The notes: generated from the letters alone by a model not told the origin. A stretch of DNA of 52,229 bases from JALZUV01 sp964654855 (GCA_964654855.1 CAZZJS010000010.1:1-52229); one strand, 5' to 3'. Counted from the first letter of the stretch, positions 1 through 7,031 are shown. Numbers and translations are program-made.

Positions 1-632
1 TCATAAACCTTATATCCATGAAGTGCTTCTCCATTTGAGTAAATTTGAAAGGTGTGAGTAGTAGTTGATAGAGCGCTATCCTTACTTAAATTCAAGTTTT
101 GAGGAATTGTAATTTCCAATTCTTCAAGTGCTTTTAAGAAGAAGCTTTGAGCCTTGTTTTGATCCATCGTATCTCGTCCATATACTACGATTTTATAATA
201 ATCTGTTTTATCTTGTTGGCCTTTAGCTACAAAGTTGATTGAACCATTTATGCTACCTGATTGATTCGTGTTAAGTACGCTCTTGCAGGTATAATAAGGG
301 TCTTTGAAGTCTCCATAATCATTTTTGTATCGAATTTCCTCTGTAAATCCGTAGTTACCTAGAAGATTACAAACTTCTTGTGGAGTTCTCGTATCACTTT
401 GTTGCGTGATTCTCGTGTCGTTTTGCGAGGTGGCATTGTCATCGCTGCCAGAAAAGAAAAACCAAGCCACTAAACAAATGACTAAAAAGCTGATTATTTG
501 ATCCTTTTTAGTATGGTTTGGCATAGATACTTCGCAATGAGGACAATTCGAAGCCCACTTAGAGATTGTCTTCTTACAAGATTTACAAGTTCCATCTTTT
601 GATTTTTGGTCTTTGTGAGCTTGTTCTTTCAT
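1..632 (-). CDS. Zinc-ribbon membrane-anchored protein, 3' part cut by window edge
   Basis: An open frame on the minus strand begins with ATG at 632 and stays open to base 1, so at least 210 residues are visible and the C-terminus is missing. A strong ribosome binding site, AAAGGAGT, lies 6 bases before the ATG. Residues 16-33 form a CxxC-x10-CxxC zinc ribbon, residues about 45-61 are one hydrophobic membrane span, and the rest is a polar, probably extracytoplasmic domain with two cysteines (about 88 and 116). Zinc ribbon followed by one membrane span is common in small bacterial envelope proteins, but I do not recognise the C-terminal domain. It lies inside the tRNA-Glu island, so it is probably cargo. 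Confidence 0.8.
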   Translation of the reverse strand, partial: MKEQAHKDQKSKDGTCKSCKKTISKWASNCPHCEVSMPNHTKKDQIISFLVICLVAWFFFSGSDDNATSQNDTRITQQSDTRTPQEVCNLLGNYGFTEEIRYKNDYGDFKDPYYTCKSVLNTNQSGSINGSINFVAKGQQDKTDYYKIVVYGRDTMDQNKAQSFFLKALEELEITIPQNLNLSKDSALSTTTHTFQIYSNGEALHGYKVY

Positions 633-698
633 TCGCTAACTCCTTTGTACTGATTTTTATCAGCAACCAACTGGTGCTGGGGAGTTTAGAATACCTAT

Positions 699-775
699 CG
701 TTGGAGAGGTACGCGCTAACCTTCACTCAAAGAGCTATTGTATACGTTAACGCCTCCCCAACGTGAGTTGAGGAG
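699..775 (-). promoter_or_regulatory. Leader with two mutually exclusive stems
   Basis: Read on the minus strand, upstream of the ATG at 632, three arms occur in order: CTCCTCAAC (775-767), GTTGGGGAGG (763-754) and CCTCTCCAAC (709-700). The middle arm can pair along its length with either the first arm (9 bp, four-base loop) or the third arm (10 bp), with one G-U wobble each. On the plus strand the same positions would be A-C mismatches, so minus-strand RNA is the likelier form. Alternative stems of this kind are a hallmark of attenuators and riboswitches. No known class is recognised. Confidence 0.4.
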
Positions 776-931
776 TGCGGGTAACGGCTGCACAAGTGCC
801 GCCAACGATTTTGAGGTTCTAAAGCCCCTGCAATCCACTTTGATTACTGTGAGTTGATAGTACAGTACGAAAAAAGAAACGCAACCGTCACAAATTCTTA
901 ATGTTTCAATGTTATTCTAATGGTGGCGTTG

Positions 932-973
932 TGTAACGTGCGGTGATGGCGTGTGCCAATATCGCAGGTTACA
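932..973 (+). repeat. 42-nt imperfect hairpin upstream of the gene at 1107
   Basis: The outer arms TGTAAC (932-937) and GTTACA (968-973) are perfect complements. Inside a 2x2 loop, bases 940-950 pair with 955-965 over 11 positions (two G-U, one A-A mismatch) around a GTGT loop. The AAC...GTT polarity resembles an integron attC site. However, the element is shorter than normal attC sites and its ends do not fit RYYYAAC/GTTRRRY exactly, so that is only a possibility. Confidence 0.4.
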
Positions 974-1040
974 TACCAAAGGTTTTTCTTCCTTTTCGCT
1001 AAGCGAATCCTTACTTTTTTCGCTTCAAGCGCATTGGTAT
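973..1040. repeat. Inverted repeat ATACCAA/TTGGTAT with inner palindromes
   Basis: ATACCAA at 973-979 and TTGGTAT at 1034-1040 are perfect inverted copies. Between them are TTCGC-TAA-GCGAA (995-1007) and the palindrome CGCTT-C-AAGCG (1021-1031). It directly follows the 42-nt hairpin, so the two may form one composite recombination or regulatory structure upstream of 1107. Confidence 0.4.
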
Positions 1041-1106
1041 AGCGATTTCGCTTTTTGAATTAGGTTAGAATAAAGAATTTTACTAAACTTTATAAAATAC
1101 CTTATC

Positions 1107-1511
1107 ATGAAAAATGATCAAATTTATGCAATAATTGCATCTCTGCTTTTGTTGACTCAAGAGCCTATGTTAATCACCTTAGATTGCGGTGAGATAGCGG
1201 TAAGCCATTACATCGCATATTTTGTGCTTGTTACAACTCTTGACTCGATACGGTCAGGAAATCGTTTTAGCTCAATGCGTATCCTCGCAAACATTTTAGC
1301 TATCTTAATTCCGGTAGTAATAATGTTTATAGTCCTAATAAAACTATTTTTGGGTGCAGCGGTTATATCTGCAGCGGTTATATCTTCTGCTGAATATGAA
1401 GGAGATATACTTTTAACTTTGACAGCTTTTTTCTTGCCCTGTGGGTTGCTTTGGATGTCATTGTTATTAAATTACAAGACAGCAAAGGCTATAAAAGTCG
1501 CACAGCAATAA
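1107..1511 (+). CDS. Small multi-pass membrane protein, unknown
   Basis: 134 residues with about four hydrophobic stretches (near 5-20, 33-46, 60-95 and 103-121) and a short basic C-terminus, so probably an inner-membrane protein. No family is recognised. There is no clear Shine-Dalgarno before the ATG, and the AT-rich context differs from the core genes to the right. It is followed by a strong hairpin terminator. It is island cargo, between the zinc-ribbon gene and the integrase. Possible roles such as immunity, transport or phage exclusion cannot be separated from sequence alone. Confidence 0.6.
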   Translation: MKNDQIYAIIASLLLLTQEPMLITLDCGEIAVSHYIAYFVLVTTLDSIRSGNRFSSMRILANILAILIPVVIMFIVLIKLFLGAAVISAAVISSAEYEGDILLTLTAFFLPCGLLWMSLLLNYKTAKAIKVAQQ

Positions 1512-1524
1512 TAGTAGAGTTTTA

Positions 1525-1557
1525 GAAAGGGTGTGCAGTAGCGCACCCTTTCTTTTA
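1525..1557 (+). terminator. Rho-independent terminator after the 134-aa membrane protein
   Basis: GAAAGGGTGTGC (1525-1536) pairs with GCGCACCCTTTC (1541-1552) over 12 bp, including one wobble, with an AGTA loop and then TTTTA. It lies between the gene ending at 1511 and the convergent integrase ending at 1564. The U-run is on the plus strand, so it mainly serves the rightward gene. Confidence 0.85.
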
Positions 1558-1563
1558 TCTGAA

Positions 1564-2838
1564 TTAAACGATCTGAGAACCAAAACCTAATACCTTATTA
1601 TTCTGATTCACCCCAAATTCAGGCAGATTCTGTCTTACCATATCTGCGACATAAGACGGGCATAAATGAGCATAATGTTTTTCACAGGTTCGAGTGTCAG
1701 AGTGGCCAAGCTGCTTAGCAATAACTTGTAGTGATGTTCCCTGCATCGCCAGCATTGATGCGTAAGTATGTCGTAAGATATGAAACCCTATTGCCGGAGC
1801 GATGGAAGCGGCTACACAGGCATCTTTTAACCGCCGTGTTTGATGGCTTTTTAGCCAAGCAGTGCTATCAGCACGGAGAAAAACTAATTCGTTATTTGCT
1901 TTTCCGGATGTTTGTTGATGAAAAAACTCAATACCTTCATGGTTAAGTGCTATATGCCGTGCTTTGCCATTTTTACTGTCGGAAATATAAAGTGTACCAG
2001 TATCCACATTAAAATCGTCAACGGTGGCGTTGCAAAGCTCCCCATATCTCGCTCCTGTTAATAACGCGCCTTTTACAAGCTGGCGAAAGTCGTCCTCACA
2101 AGTGTTAATAAGACGAGTACATTCATTGTTATTGAGATAGCGTATTTTCGGAGCATCTACATTTTTGAACGGCTTAACCCTTCGCCATGCAATATCAGTA
2201 TCCACGTAGCCTTCATTGAATGCATAATTGAGAATTGCTTTTAATACGGTTAGTAATCGGTTTGCAGTAGACTTGCGTTGTCGCGGCTCGCCAGTGTTTG
2301 AGCTGAAATTTGTTGCCTGACCATTGGAGCCTTTCGTCCGGCGCGGAGTATTTGCTAGCTTATGATGCCAAGTTTTAATCTCTTTGGTAGTGATGCGTTG
2401 GATTTCTTTACTCCCGAAAGAGGGGAGAATATCGCGATCAATAATTTGCTTGGTGTTGGTATATGATTTTCGATTGTCTTTGAACCATTCGAGATATTCT
2501 GTTGATATTTCAGAAATAGTGCAGGGGGCGTTGTTCTTACTATCCGCGCTTTGTAATGATTGGATGAACCATTTGCGGACTAGGTTTTGTGCCTGAAAGA
2601 AATCGAGTATATTTTTACCATCAGCATCTTGAATGTCATCCGTGATTCCAATTTTCTGTTCAACATACTTGCTTTCACCTAAATGCCGTCGTGCTATCCA
2701 TGTTCCTGTTTTGGCTCCACGATAGTATCCAACATAACAATCTCTATCTATTAGCTTCCAATAAGGTTTTTTTCGCTTCTTTAATTTTATGCGAGCGGTG
2801 CGCGTTTCTAGATTTGAGGCTCTAACTGATCGTGCCAT
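1564..2838 (-). CDS. Tyrosine site-specific integrase of the tRNA-Glu island
   Basis: 424-residue phage/island integrase that catalyses integration and excision at a tRNA-Glu attachment site. The catalytic set is visible: Arg264 in GARYGEL, Lys289, His353 and Arg356 in FHILRH, His379 in GHS, and the nucleophile Tyr389 in EKHYAHL. The SAM-like core-binding domain is at about 105-210, and the basic N-terminus (about 10-60) looks like an arm-binding domain. A purine-rich ribosome site (AGGGGGAA) precedes the ATG. The start lies about 135 bases from the tRNA-Glu 3' fragment, the usual position of an integrase next to its att site. It appears intact. Confidence 0.93.
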   Translation of the reverse strand: MARSVRASNLETRTARIKLKKRKKPYWKLIDRDCYVGYYRGAKTGTWIARRHLGESKYVEQKIGITDDIQDADGKNILDFFQAQNLVRKWFIQSLQSADSKNNAPCTISEISTEYLEWFKDNRKSYTNTKQIIDRDILPSFGSKEIQRITTKEIKTWHHKLANTPRRTKGSNGQATNFSSNTGEPRQRKSTANRLLTVLKAILNYAFNEGYVDTDIAWRRVKPFKNVDAPKIRYLNNNECTRLINTCEDDFRQLVKGALLTGARYGELCNATVDDFNVDTGTLYISDSKNGKARHIALNHEGIEFFHQQTSGKANNELVFLRADSTAWLKSHQTRRLKDACVAASIAPAIGFHILRHTYASMLAMQGTSLQVIAKQLGHSDTRTCEKHYAHLCPSYVADMVRQNLPEFGVNQNNKVLGFGSQIV

Positions 2839-2972
2839 AAACTTCCCCCTAAATTTCCCCCTTAAACATGGGTGTGCTAGAAGAATAAGTTAAACATAGA
2901 TATGCACAAGAGTTATTTTATTACAGTGTTTTAGGGTGTATTTATTTGTGTTTACTTGCCTCAGATTCGACT

Positions 2973-3016
2973 CTTTCACGGCGGCAACACGGGTTCGAAT
3001 CCCGTAGGGATCACCA
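2973..3016 (+). other. attachment-site scar: 3' fragment of tRNA-Glu(TTC)
   Basis: The bases from CTTTCAC to the encoded CCA match the anticodon loop, 3' anticodon stem (GGCGG), T-arm and acceptor 3' strand of bacterial tRNA-Glu with anticodon TTC. The 5' half is absent: the bases just before (GATTCGACT) cannot form the CCGCC stem. This is the duplicated core left by a tRNA-targeting integrase. Because the fragment points right, the island lies to its left and the complete tRNA-Glu should be beyond base 1. Confidence 0.8.
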
Positions 3017-3415
3017 TTCCTTTATTTCCCCACATTCGCTATTATTCATTTTATCATTAAGGTTCAGCGCCTTGACAGCTCTTCTTGTTCTTTTTCATTC
3101 ATCGTTATTCGTCTACAGCGAGTAAAATATACAGCATAAATGTTGGCAACTTTTGTAGCTGTGATGAAGTTGCTGCATATTTTTGTTCATTCTTTCGTTA
3201 TGCAAAAGTGAGAGTTGCTGCATTTCTTAGAGATAGCGTAATCCTTACAAGGGCATAGATGGTTTGAATCCCTTTGACTTCTTTCGTATAAGAAACTATT
3301 TACTGTGTAAGTAACTGGATTTACTTATTATTTATTGTTTATAGGTGTTCAGCGTTGTTCGTAATCGTTCACGACGTATGAACCCTTTCGTACGTCTAAA
3401 AAGAAGGGATTGATA
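3017..3415. other. Intergenic DNA between att scar and integrase remnant
   Basis: About 400 AT-rich bases with no convincing gene. It contains one copy of the 47-bp repeat family (3107-3153), a direct repeat AGTTGCTGCAT nearby, and a stretch GGTTTGAATCCC (3261-3272) that is one base off a tRNA T-arm. Confidence 0.5.
3107..3153 (+). repeat. 47-bp intergenic repeat, copy 1
   Basis: Aligned without gaps to the copy at 7032, it matches at about 33 of 47 positions; ATGTTGGCAACT near the 3' end is identical. It lies between the att scar and the integrase remnant. It lacks the clean 5' hairpin seen in the other two copies, so it may be degenerate. Confidence 0.55.
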
Positions 3416-4009
3416 ATGAAACTAACCAACATTCAGGTCAAAAACGCCAAACCTAAAGAGAAAATGTATAAATTATCCGATGGTGATAATTTCTATTTAG
3501 AGGTTCATCCCAATGGTGGGAAATATTGGCGTATGGGCTATAGCTATAACGGTAAACGACGACAGGTCAGTTGCGGTAAATATCCGCTAGTCTCTATACA
3601 GGAAGCCAGAGAAGTTAAAACAAATCATAAGAAGTTGTTATTACGAGGAGTCGATCCGGTTGCTGCCAGACGTCAGGAAAAATTAAATCGCAAGTTACGC
3701 TATGAGAGTAACTTTGAGGCGATAGCACGTGAATGGCATGAGCAGCGTTTACACACATGGAAGCCTAAGTATGCCGCCAATATCATGAAGCGCCTTTCTC
3801 GTTATGTGTTCCCACTATTGGGTAAGAAACCTATTACTGAGATTACACCGCCTGAACTATTGCAGGCTTTGCGTCCTATTGAAGCAGATGGTAAGTTGGA
3901 GATGGCGCACCGAGTACAGCATACTTGTGGTCAGATATTTCGTTATGCCGTTGCATGCGGTAAAGCTGACCCCAAAAGAATGTGCAAGACTACAGGGCTT
4001 CCCAGATAA
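3416..4009 (+). pseudogene. P4-type integrase, N-terminal remnant fused out of register
   Basis: ATG at 3416 follows an AAGAAGGGA ribosome site. The first about 180 residues are the N-terminal arm-binding domain (DUF4102 type, about 1-85) and the core-binding domain of a P4-family tyrosine integrase, ending normally at IFRYAVACGKA. The whole catalytic domain (R...HxxR...Y) is missing. From about 3966 the DNA is the tail of a cytosine methyltransferase read in another frame, and the integrase frame stops at 4009 after a nonsense tail. It is therefore a non-functional second integrase beside the att scar, a sign of stacked elements. Confidence 0.85.
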
Positions 4010-4130
4010 CTTTATTTATGATTCTGTCTCCGACAACCAAGCATATAAGCAATTTGGTAATTCTGTAGCAGTTCCAGTGATTAGAGCAGTTGCAAATTCA
4101 CTTGTTAAGGCGATGGATTCGCAGGAATAG
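3966..4130 (+). pseudogene. C5-cytosine DNA methyltransferase, C-terminal fragment
   Basis: The frame ending at 4130 encodes LTPKECARLQGFPDNF followed by QFGNSVAVPVI. These are the late conserved motifs (IX-X region) of Dcm-type cytosine-5 methyltransferases. The SAM-binding and catalytic PCQ motifs are absent, so it cannot be active. It is joined directly to the integrase remnant near 3966 (GCTGACCCC), with no intervening spacer. It was probably part of a restriction-modification system carried by an earlier element. Confidence 0.85.
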
Positions 4131-4152
4131 AATCTAAGACTTAAATTATGTG

Positions 4153-5103
4153 TTAAAATTTTAGTGATGTTTGTCTGGAAGACTGTTCTTTCTCATATCT
4201 ATATTGTTTGCTGCTAGTTGTTTCTGTAAGCGTTCCATTGTCTGCTTTTTTGAGTACAGATGTTACACTGTATTTTGTGATTTTTATCTCGCCAGCCTCA
4301 TCAAGCTCTCTATGAATTTCAAGTACGCAAACAATAATATTTCCATTCGTAAAGCTAACTTTCTTTGCAAGCACATCCCCTTTAAATGTATTATCATTCA
4401 TCTCAAAGCTAATAGGCGTTTCGCCTATATAAATGCCCTTCCATTTAGCATTTCCTTCACGTAAGACTGGAGAGACTATTTCTATCTGTGCATCTTCAAT
4501 AACTTCTACAGGGAGCTTATTAGAGCGTAAAATAAATCGAGAAAATTTTTCTCTGGGTATGATTATTTCATTAGATAGTGGTTGATTGTTTTCCCCTAAT
4601 TCTGAAAAGCCTACTTGAGTGACATCGCTGGTTTTTAGAAGGTGGTTGTAAAAATTTGACTTTCTATAAATAATCTTCCGATTGCTGTTTGCTAATTGGG
4701 ATGCTGTGGTTAAAGACTGTGAAGAAAGCTTGCCCTTATCTAATTCGATTTTAAGCTTCCGTATAGTAAGTTGGCGTTCCTCGATAGAGAGCAGTGTGTC
4801 CTGTTTCTGTAGAGCTAACAGTTCAGAATCCGTATGATTCATATAAAAGGGGACAACTAGGGCGGCTATGGCTGTGAAAAAAGTTAGTTGTGGGGAGTTT
4901 TTACCAAGCAAATCCCATATTTGTCTAATTCCACCTTCTTGCAGCGCTTCTATATTCAGAGAGATATCTAAGTCGAACTCTTTTATTAGCTCGTATGCAA
5001 GTGCCAGAAGTTCAGATTCGCATCGGTTCCTTAAAAGTGCATCCATTGAATGGCTGCTGTCTTGTAAAAAATAGTGAGTTTCAAACTTTTTAGGTGTCAC
5101 CAT
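4153..5103 (-). CDS. Unrecognised protein with membrane segment, coiled coil and C-terminal beta domain
   Basis: I prefer ATG at 5103 (316 residues) over the in-frame TTG at 5157. An N-terminal helical part is followed by one hydrophobic segment (about 73-88) and a charged helix likely to form a coiled coil (about 92-130). The C-terminal half looks beta-rich, with conserved-looking stretches such as IEIVSPVLREGNAKWKGIY and VSFTNGNIIVCVLEI. I do not recognise the family. It sits tail-to-tail with the methyltransferase fragment (22 bases apart) in an island, so a defence or phage-related role is possible but not shown. Confidence 0.7.
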   Translation of the reverse strand: MVTPKKFETHYFLQDSSHSMDALLRNRCESELLALAYELIKEFDLDISLNIEALQEGGIRQIWDLLGKNSPQLTFFTAIAALVVPFYMNHTDSELLALQKQDTLLSIEERQLTIRKLKIELDKGKLSSQSLTTASQLANSNRKIIYRKSNFYNHLLKTSDVTQVGFSELGENNQPLSNEIIIPREKFSRFILRSNKLPVEVIEDAQIEIVSPVLREGNAKWKGIYIGETPISFEMNDNTFKGDVLAKKVSFTNGNIIVCVLEIHRELDEAGEIKITKYSVTSVLKKADNGTLTETTSSKQYRYEKEQSSRQTSLKF

Positions 5104-5168
5104 GTCTAAGGAATAGCACGAGCGACAGTTCTTGAATAGACTATTTGTCGAAACCAATATTGGTCATT

Positions 5169-5215
5169 GTTAGCCAACAATTACGATGTTTGACAGTATG
5201 AATGGTAGCAAGAAT
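5169..5215 (+). repeat. 47-bp intergenic repeat, copy 2
   Basis: It matches the copy at 7032 at about 35 of 47 positions without gaps. Its 5' part forms the hairpin ATTGTT-AGCC-AACAAT (5166-5181). The stem bases differ from copy 3, but pairing and the GCC in the loop are kept. It lies upstream of the leftward gene at 5103. Confidence 0.6.
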
Positions 5216-5260
5216 CCGAGCTCCTATTCCCAGTTATCATAAATATCAATATTTTATATT

Positions 5261-5295
5261 TTCAGTATGAATCCTGTGAAGGTGTTCATACTGAA
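5261..5295. promoter_or_regulatory. Perfect 11-bp inverted repeat plus a nearby half-site
   Basis: TTCAGTATGAA (5261-5271) and TTCATACTGAA (5285-5295) are exact inverted copies with a 13-base spacer. A third CAGTATGAAT occurs at 5194-5203. Spaced repeated boxes between two divergent genes suggest a dimeric regulator's operator. A recombination site or a DNA hairpin are alternatives. Confidence 0.5.
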
Positions 5296-5478
5296 TTCGA
5301 GTTTAGTTATCATAGGAATAAGGCTGCTCTACGGGTTACGGATATGAGCCCGTGTGAAAATTCTAAAAATTAGTTTCAAGAAAGTGATTTTCGATACCGG
5401 CCACCGCCAACGCTGGGATATTGATTTGATAGAATAACAAAATGTAATAAATACTTAACAGAACAAATGGTTAATTTT

Positions 5479-5487
5479 TGTTATAAT
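5479..5487 (+). promoter_or_regulatory. Extended -10 promoter for the lipoprotein gene
   Basis: TGTTATAAT is an exact TGnTATAAT extended -10 in an AT-rich stretch. No good -35 is seen at 17 bases. Transcription from about 5494 would give a leader of about 180 bases before the ATG at 5673. Confidence 0.5.
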
Positions 5488-5613
5488 CTATCAAGTTTTT
5501 TGTGTTTTCATTTTATTTATGTAAACGTTTTAGCGGCTAGGGTTCATGCCTCTCAATAATTATGAACAGGTAAATTGCCCACGCTTTCAGCGAAAAACTG
5601 TAATTGAATTAAG

Positions 5614-5653
5614 CTCCTCACACTCATGGCAAATTGTGTGACGAGTTATTTTT
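5614..5653 (+). terminator. Terminator-like hairpin in the leader of the lipoprotein gene
   Basis: CTCCTCACAC (5614-5623) pairs with GTGTGACGAG (5636-5645) with one mismatch, followed by TTATTTTT. It ends only 20 bases before the ATG at 5673. It could attenuate that gene, or be the leftover terminator of a lost upstream gene. Confidence 0.45.
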
Positions 5654-5672
5654 AATCTAAAAATCAAAAGCC

Positions 5673-6563
5673 ATGACTAGAAAATTTTTCACAATAATTC
5701 TCATGCTAAGCATGGGTTTTATTTTCCAAAATTGCAAAAGCAGTCAGAATGCAACGGTTCAAAAAGCCTCTAATATTCCAATTACCGCAATTTACTCGCC
5801 TATCAATGGACAAAGTAATGCAGGTGGTGGTTGGAAGAACTTTATAGGTGATAAAGAGTCAGGGGCTAGTTGCCTCGAAGATAGCATTAAATCTGTAACC
5901 GAGCTTCCTGTTGTTTCTTTACTTAAAGGAACTAACGGAAAGTTTATCATCTCTTCGACAGGGGGTTCAACTGTTGATAATATTACCACTTCTCAAGGTG
6001 ATGACAAAGTTTGGTGGTATATTGATGAAAACCGTCCTGGCGGTGCACTCCTTCATTCGGTGAAAATCATGAAAGCTCAATATGCTGACATGGTTACCAA
6101 ATATGGCGAAGGTGTTGTCATCAAAATGCCTTGGTCGCAAGGTGAGAGTAATGCCTCATATCTTGCACGCAAAAAAGGAGCTAAAAGAGGGAAAATAGTT
6201 GAGCGATACAAGGAAGGCACTAAAAAAGTCTTTGCGTATATGGAGAAAGAACTTGGCGTTCCCATTGATTTCTTCCTTATAAAGGCTCGCCCTATTGATG
6301 AAGACGGTGCAGTTGCCCGTGGTTTCTCACCCCATAAAATAGCTGACTATCAGGAAGCATTCCGAATCATTCGATTAGCTCAGGATGAGTTAATCGCTGA
6401 GATGGACAATGTCCACTTTGGTGCTGACCCGCTAAATTTAGCGACTGCACGTGATTGGAACCCTGAAAAGAAAAAGGATGACATTTACCACTACCACCCA
6501 GAGACCTATGAAGTTTTGGGACGGGAGTGTGCAAGCAGCATCCTCAAACAAATGGGGTTTTGA
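5673..6563 (+). CDS. SGNH / sialate-O-acetylesterase-like lipoprotein
   Basis: 296 residues. The N-terminal hydrophobic signal ends at Cys21, so this is a likely lipoprotein, although FQN before the Cys is not a textbook lipobox. Esterase motifs follow: GQSNAGG (46-52, nucleophile Ser48), WSQGESN (154-160), and DDIYHYHPETY (269-279), which supplies the Asp/His pair. This is the pattern of the SASA (sialate O-acetylesterase, CE6-like) SGNH fold, which removes O-acetyl groups from sugars. The substrate is unknown. There is no clear Shine-Dalgarno, and the signal and the Cys-Lys-Ser-Ser after cleavage look Bacteroidetes-like, so transfer is likely. Confidence 0.75.
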   Translation: MTRKFFTIILMLSMGFIFQNCKSSQNATVQKASNIPITAIYSPINGQSNAGGGWKNFIGDKESGASCLEDSIKSVTELPVVSLLKGTNGKFIISSTGGSTVDNITTSQGDDKVWWYIDENRPGGALLHSVKIMKAQYADMVTKYGEGVVIKMPWSQGESNASYLARKKGAKRGKIVERYKEGTKKVFAYMEKELGVPIDFFLIKARPIDEDGAVARGFSPHKIADYQEAFRIIRLAQDELIAEMDNVHFGADPLNLATARDWNPEKKKDDIYHYHPETYEVLGRECASSILKQMGF

Positions 6564-6628
6564 GGTGAAAGGTTTTAATTTTGGTAATAAAAGAAGGTTG
6601 TATTCGACATTGAATATGACCTTTTTTT

Positions 6629-6942
6629 ATGTTCGTCATTATTCGTGAGCTACGAGCCGTTTTTTGCGTCCAAAATAACGAGATTAGTAGGGTTATTCGT
6701 GTTTCCGCCGCACATGTTGGTTATATGAGTGGCTCTGATATTACCGAAGTGCAGAGCTTTCTAGAAAGTTTTACGTTGGATTACTGGGGGGGGATGGTAA
6801 TGCCATTCAGGGCAAGGTTATCTCCGCACATTGCAGTGTTGATAACGTTCAAATAGAAGACTTGGGCATTGACTGTGGTACTGATGATTGCTCCTACGAC
6901 TTGAATTCAACTGCTGGTTGCTCAATGGCCTTCTTCTGGTAA
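6629..6942 (+). pseudogene. Frameshifted C-terminal fragment of a Cys-rich protein
   Basis: Two overlapping frames meet at a run of eight G (6786-6793). Adding one G would join SDITEVQSFLESFTLDYWGG to DGNAIQGKVISAHC and a cysteine-rich tail ending DCSYDLN...MAFFW at 6942. The four cysteines in the second part (HC, DC, DC, GC) and the small size suggest a secreted disulfide-bonded protein. I do not recognise it. It may be a decayed gene, a phase-variable gene or a sequencing error in the homopolymer. Confidence 0.45.
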
Positions 6943-7031
6943 TTATGAAGACGTTCTAACTATTGGCAATTTTATTTTGTAAAGAAACATAAAACTCTCC
7001 TTTTAGATTATATGTAAAAGGGGTGTGGTTG

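Larger units (their letters stand above)
633..1106. other. Structured intergenic region between two accessory genes
   Basis: About 470 bases without a convincing gene. It separates the leftward zinc-ribbon gene from the rightward gene at 1107. It holds two groups of inverted repeats: one at 699-775, best explained as a leader RNA of the leftward gene, and one at 932-1040, upstream of the rightward gene. Both are listed separately. Confidence 0.6.
5104..5672. other. Intergenic region with repeats, promoter and hairpin
   Basis: About 570 bases without a convincing gene, between divergent genes. It holds the second 47-bp repeat copy, three copies of a CAGTATGAA box (two as an 11-bp inverted pair), an extended -10 promoter and a hairpin just before the lipoprotein gene. 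A further GC-richer stretch (5320-5420) includes ACGGG...CCCGT. Confidence 0.6.

Noticed and set aside
3261..3272. GGTTTGAATCCC resembling a tRNA T-arm, possibly a second att scar
   Set aside because: Only 12 bases match; no acceptor strand, CCA or anticodon part is nearby.
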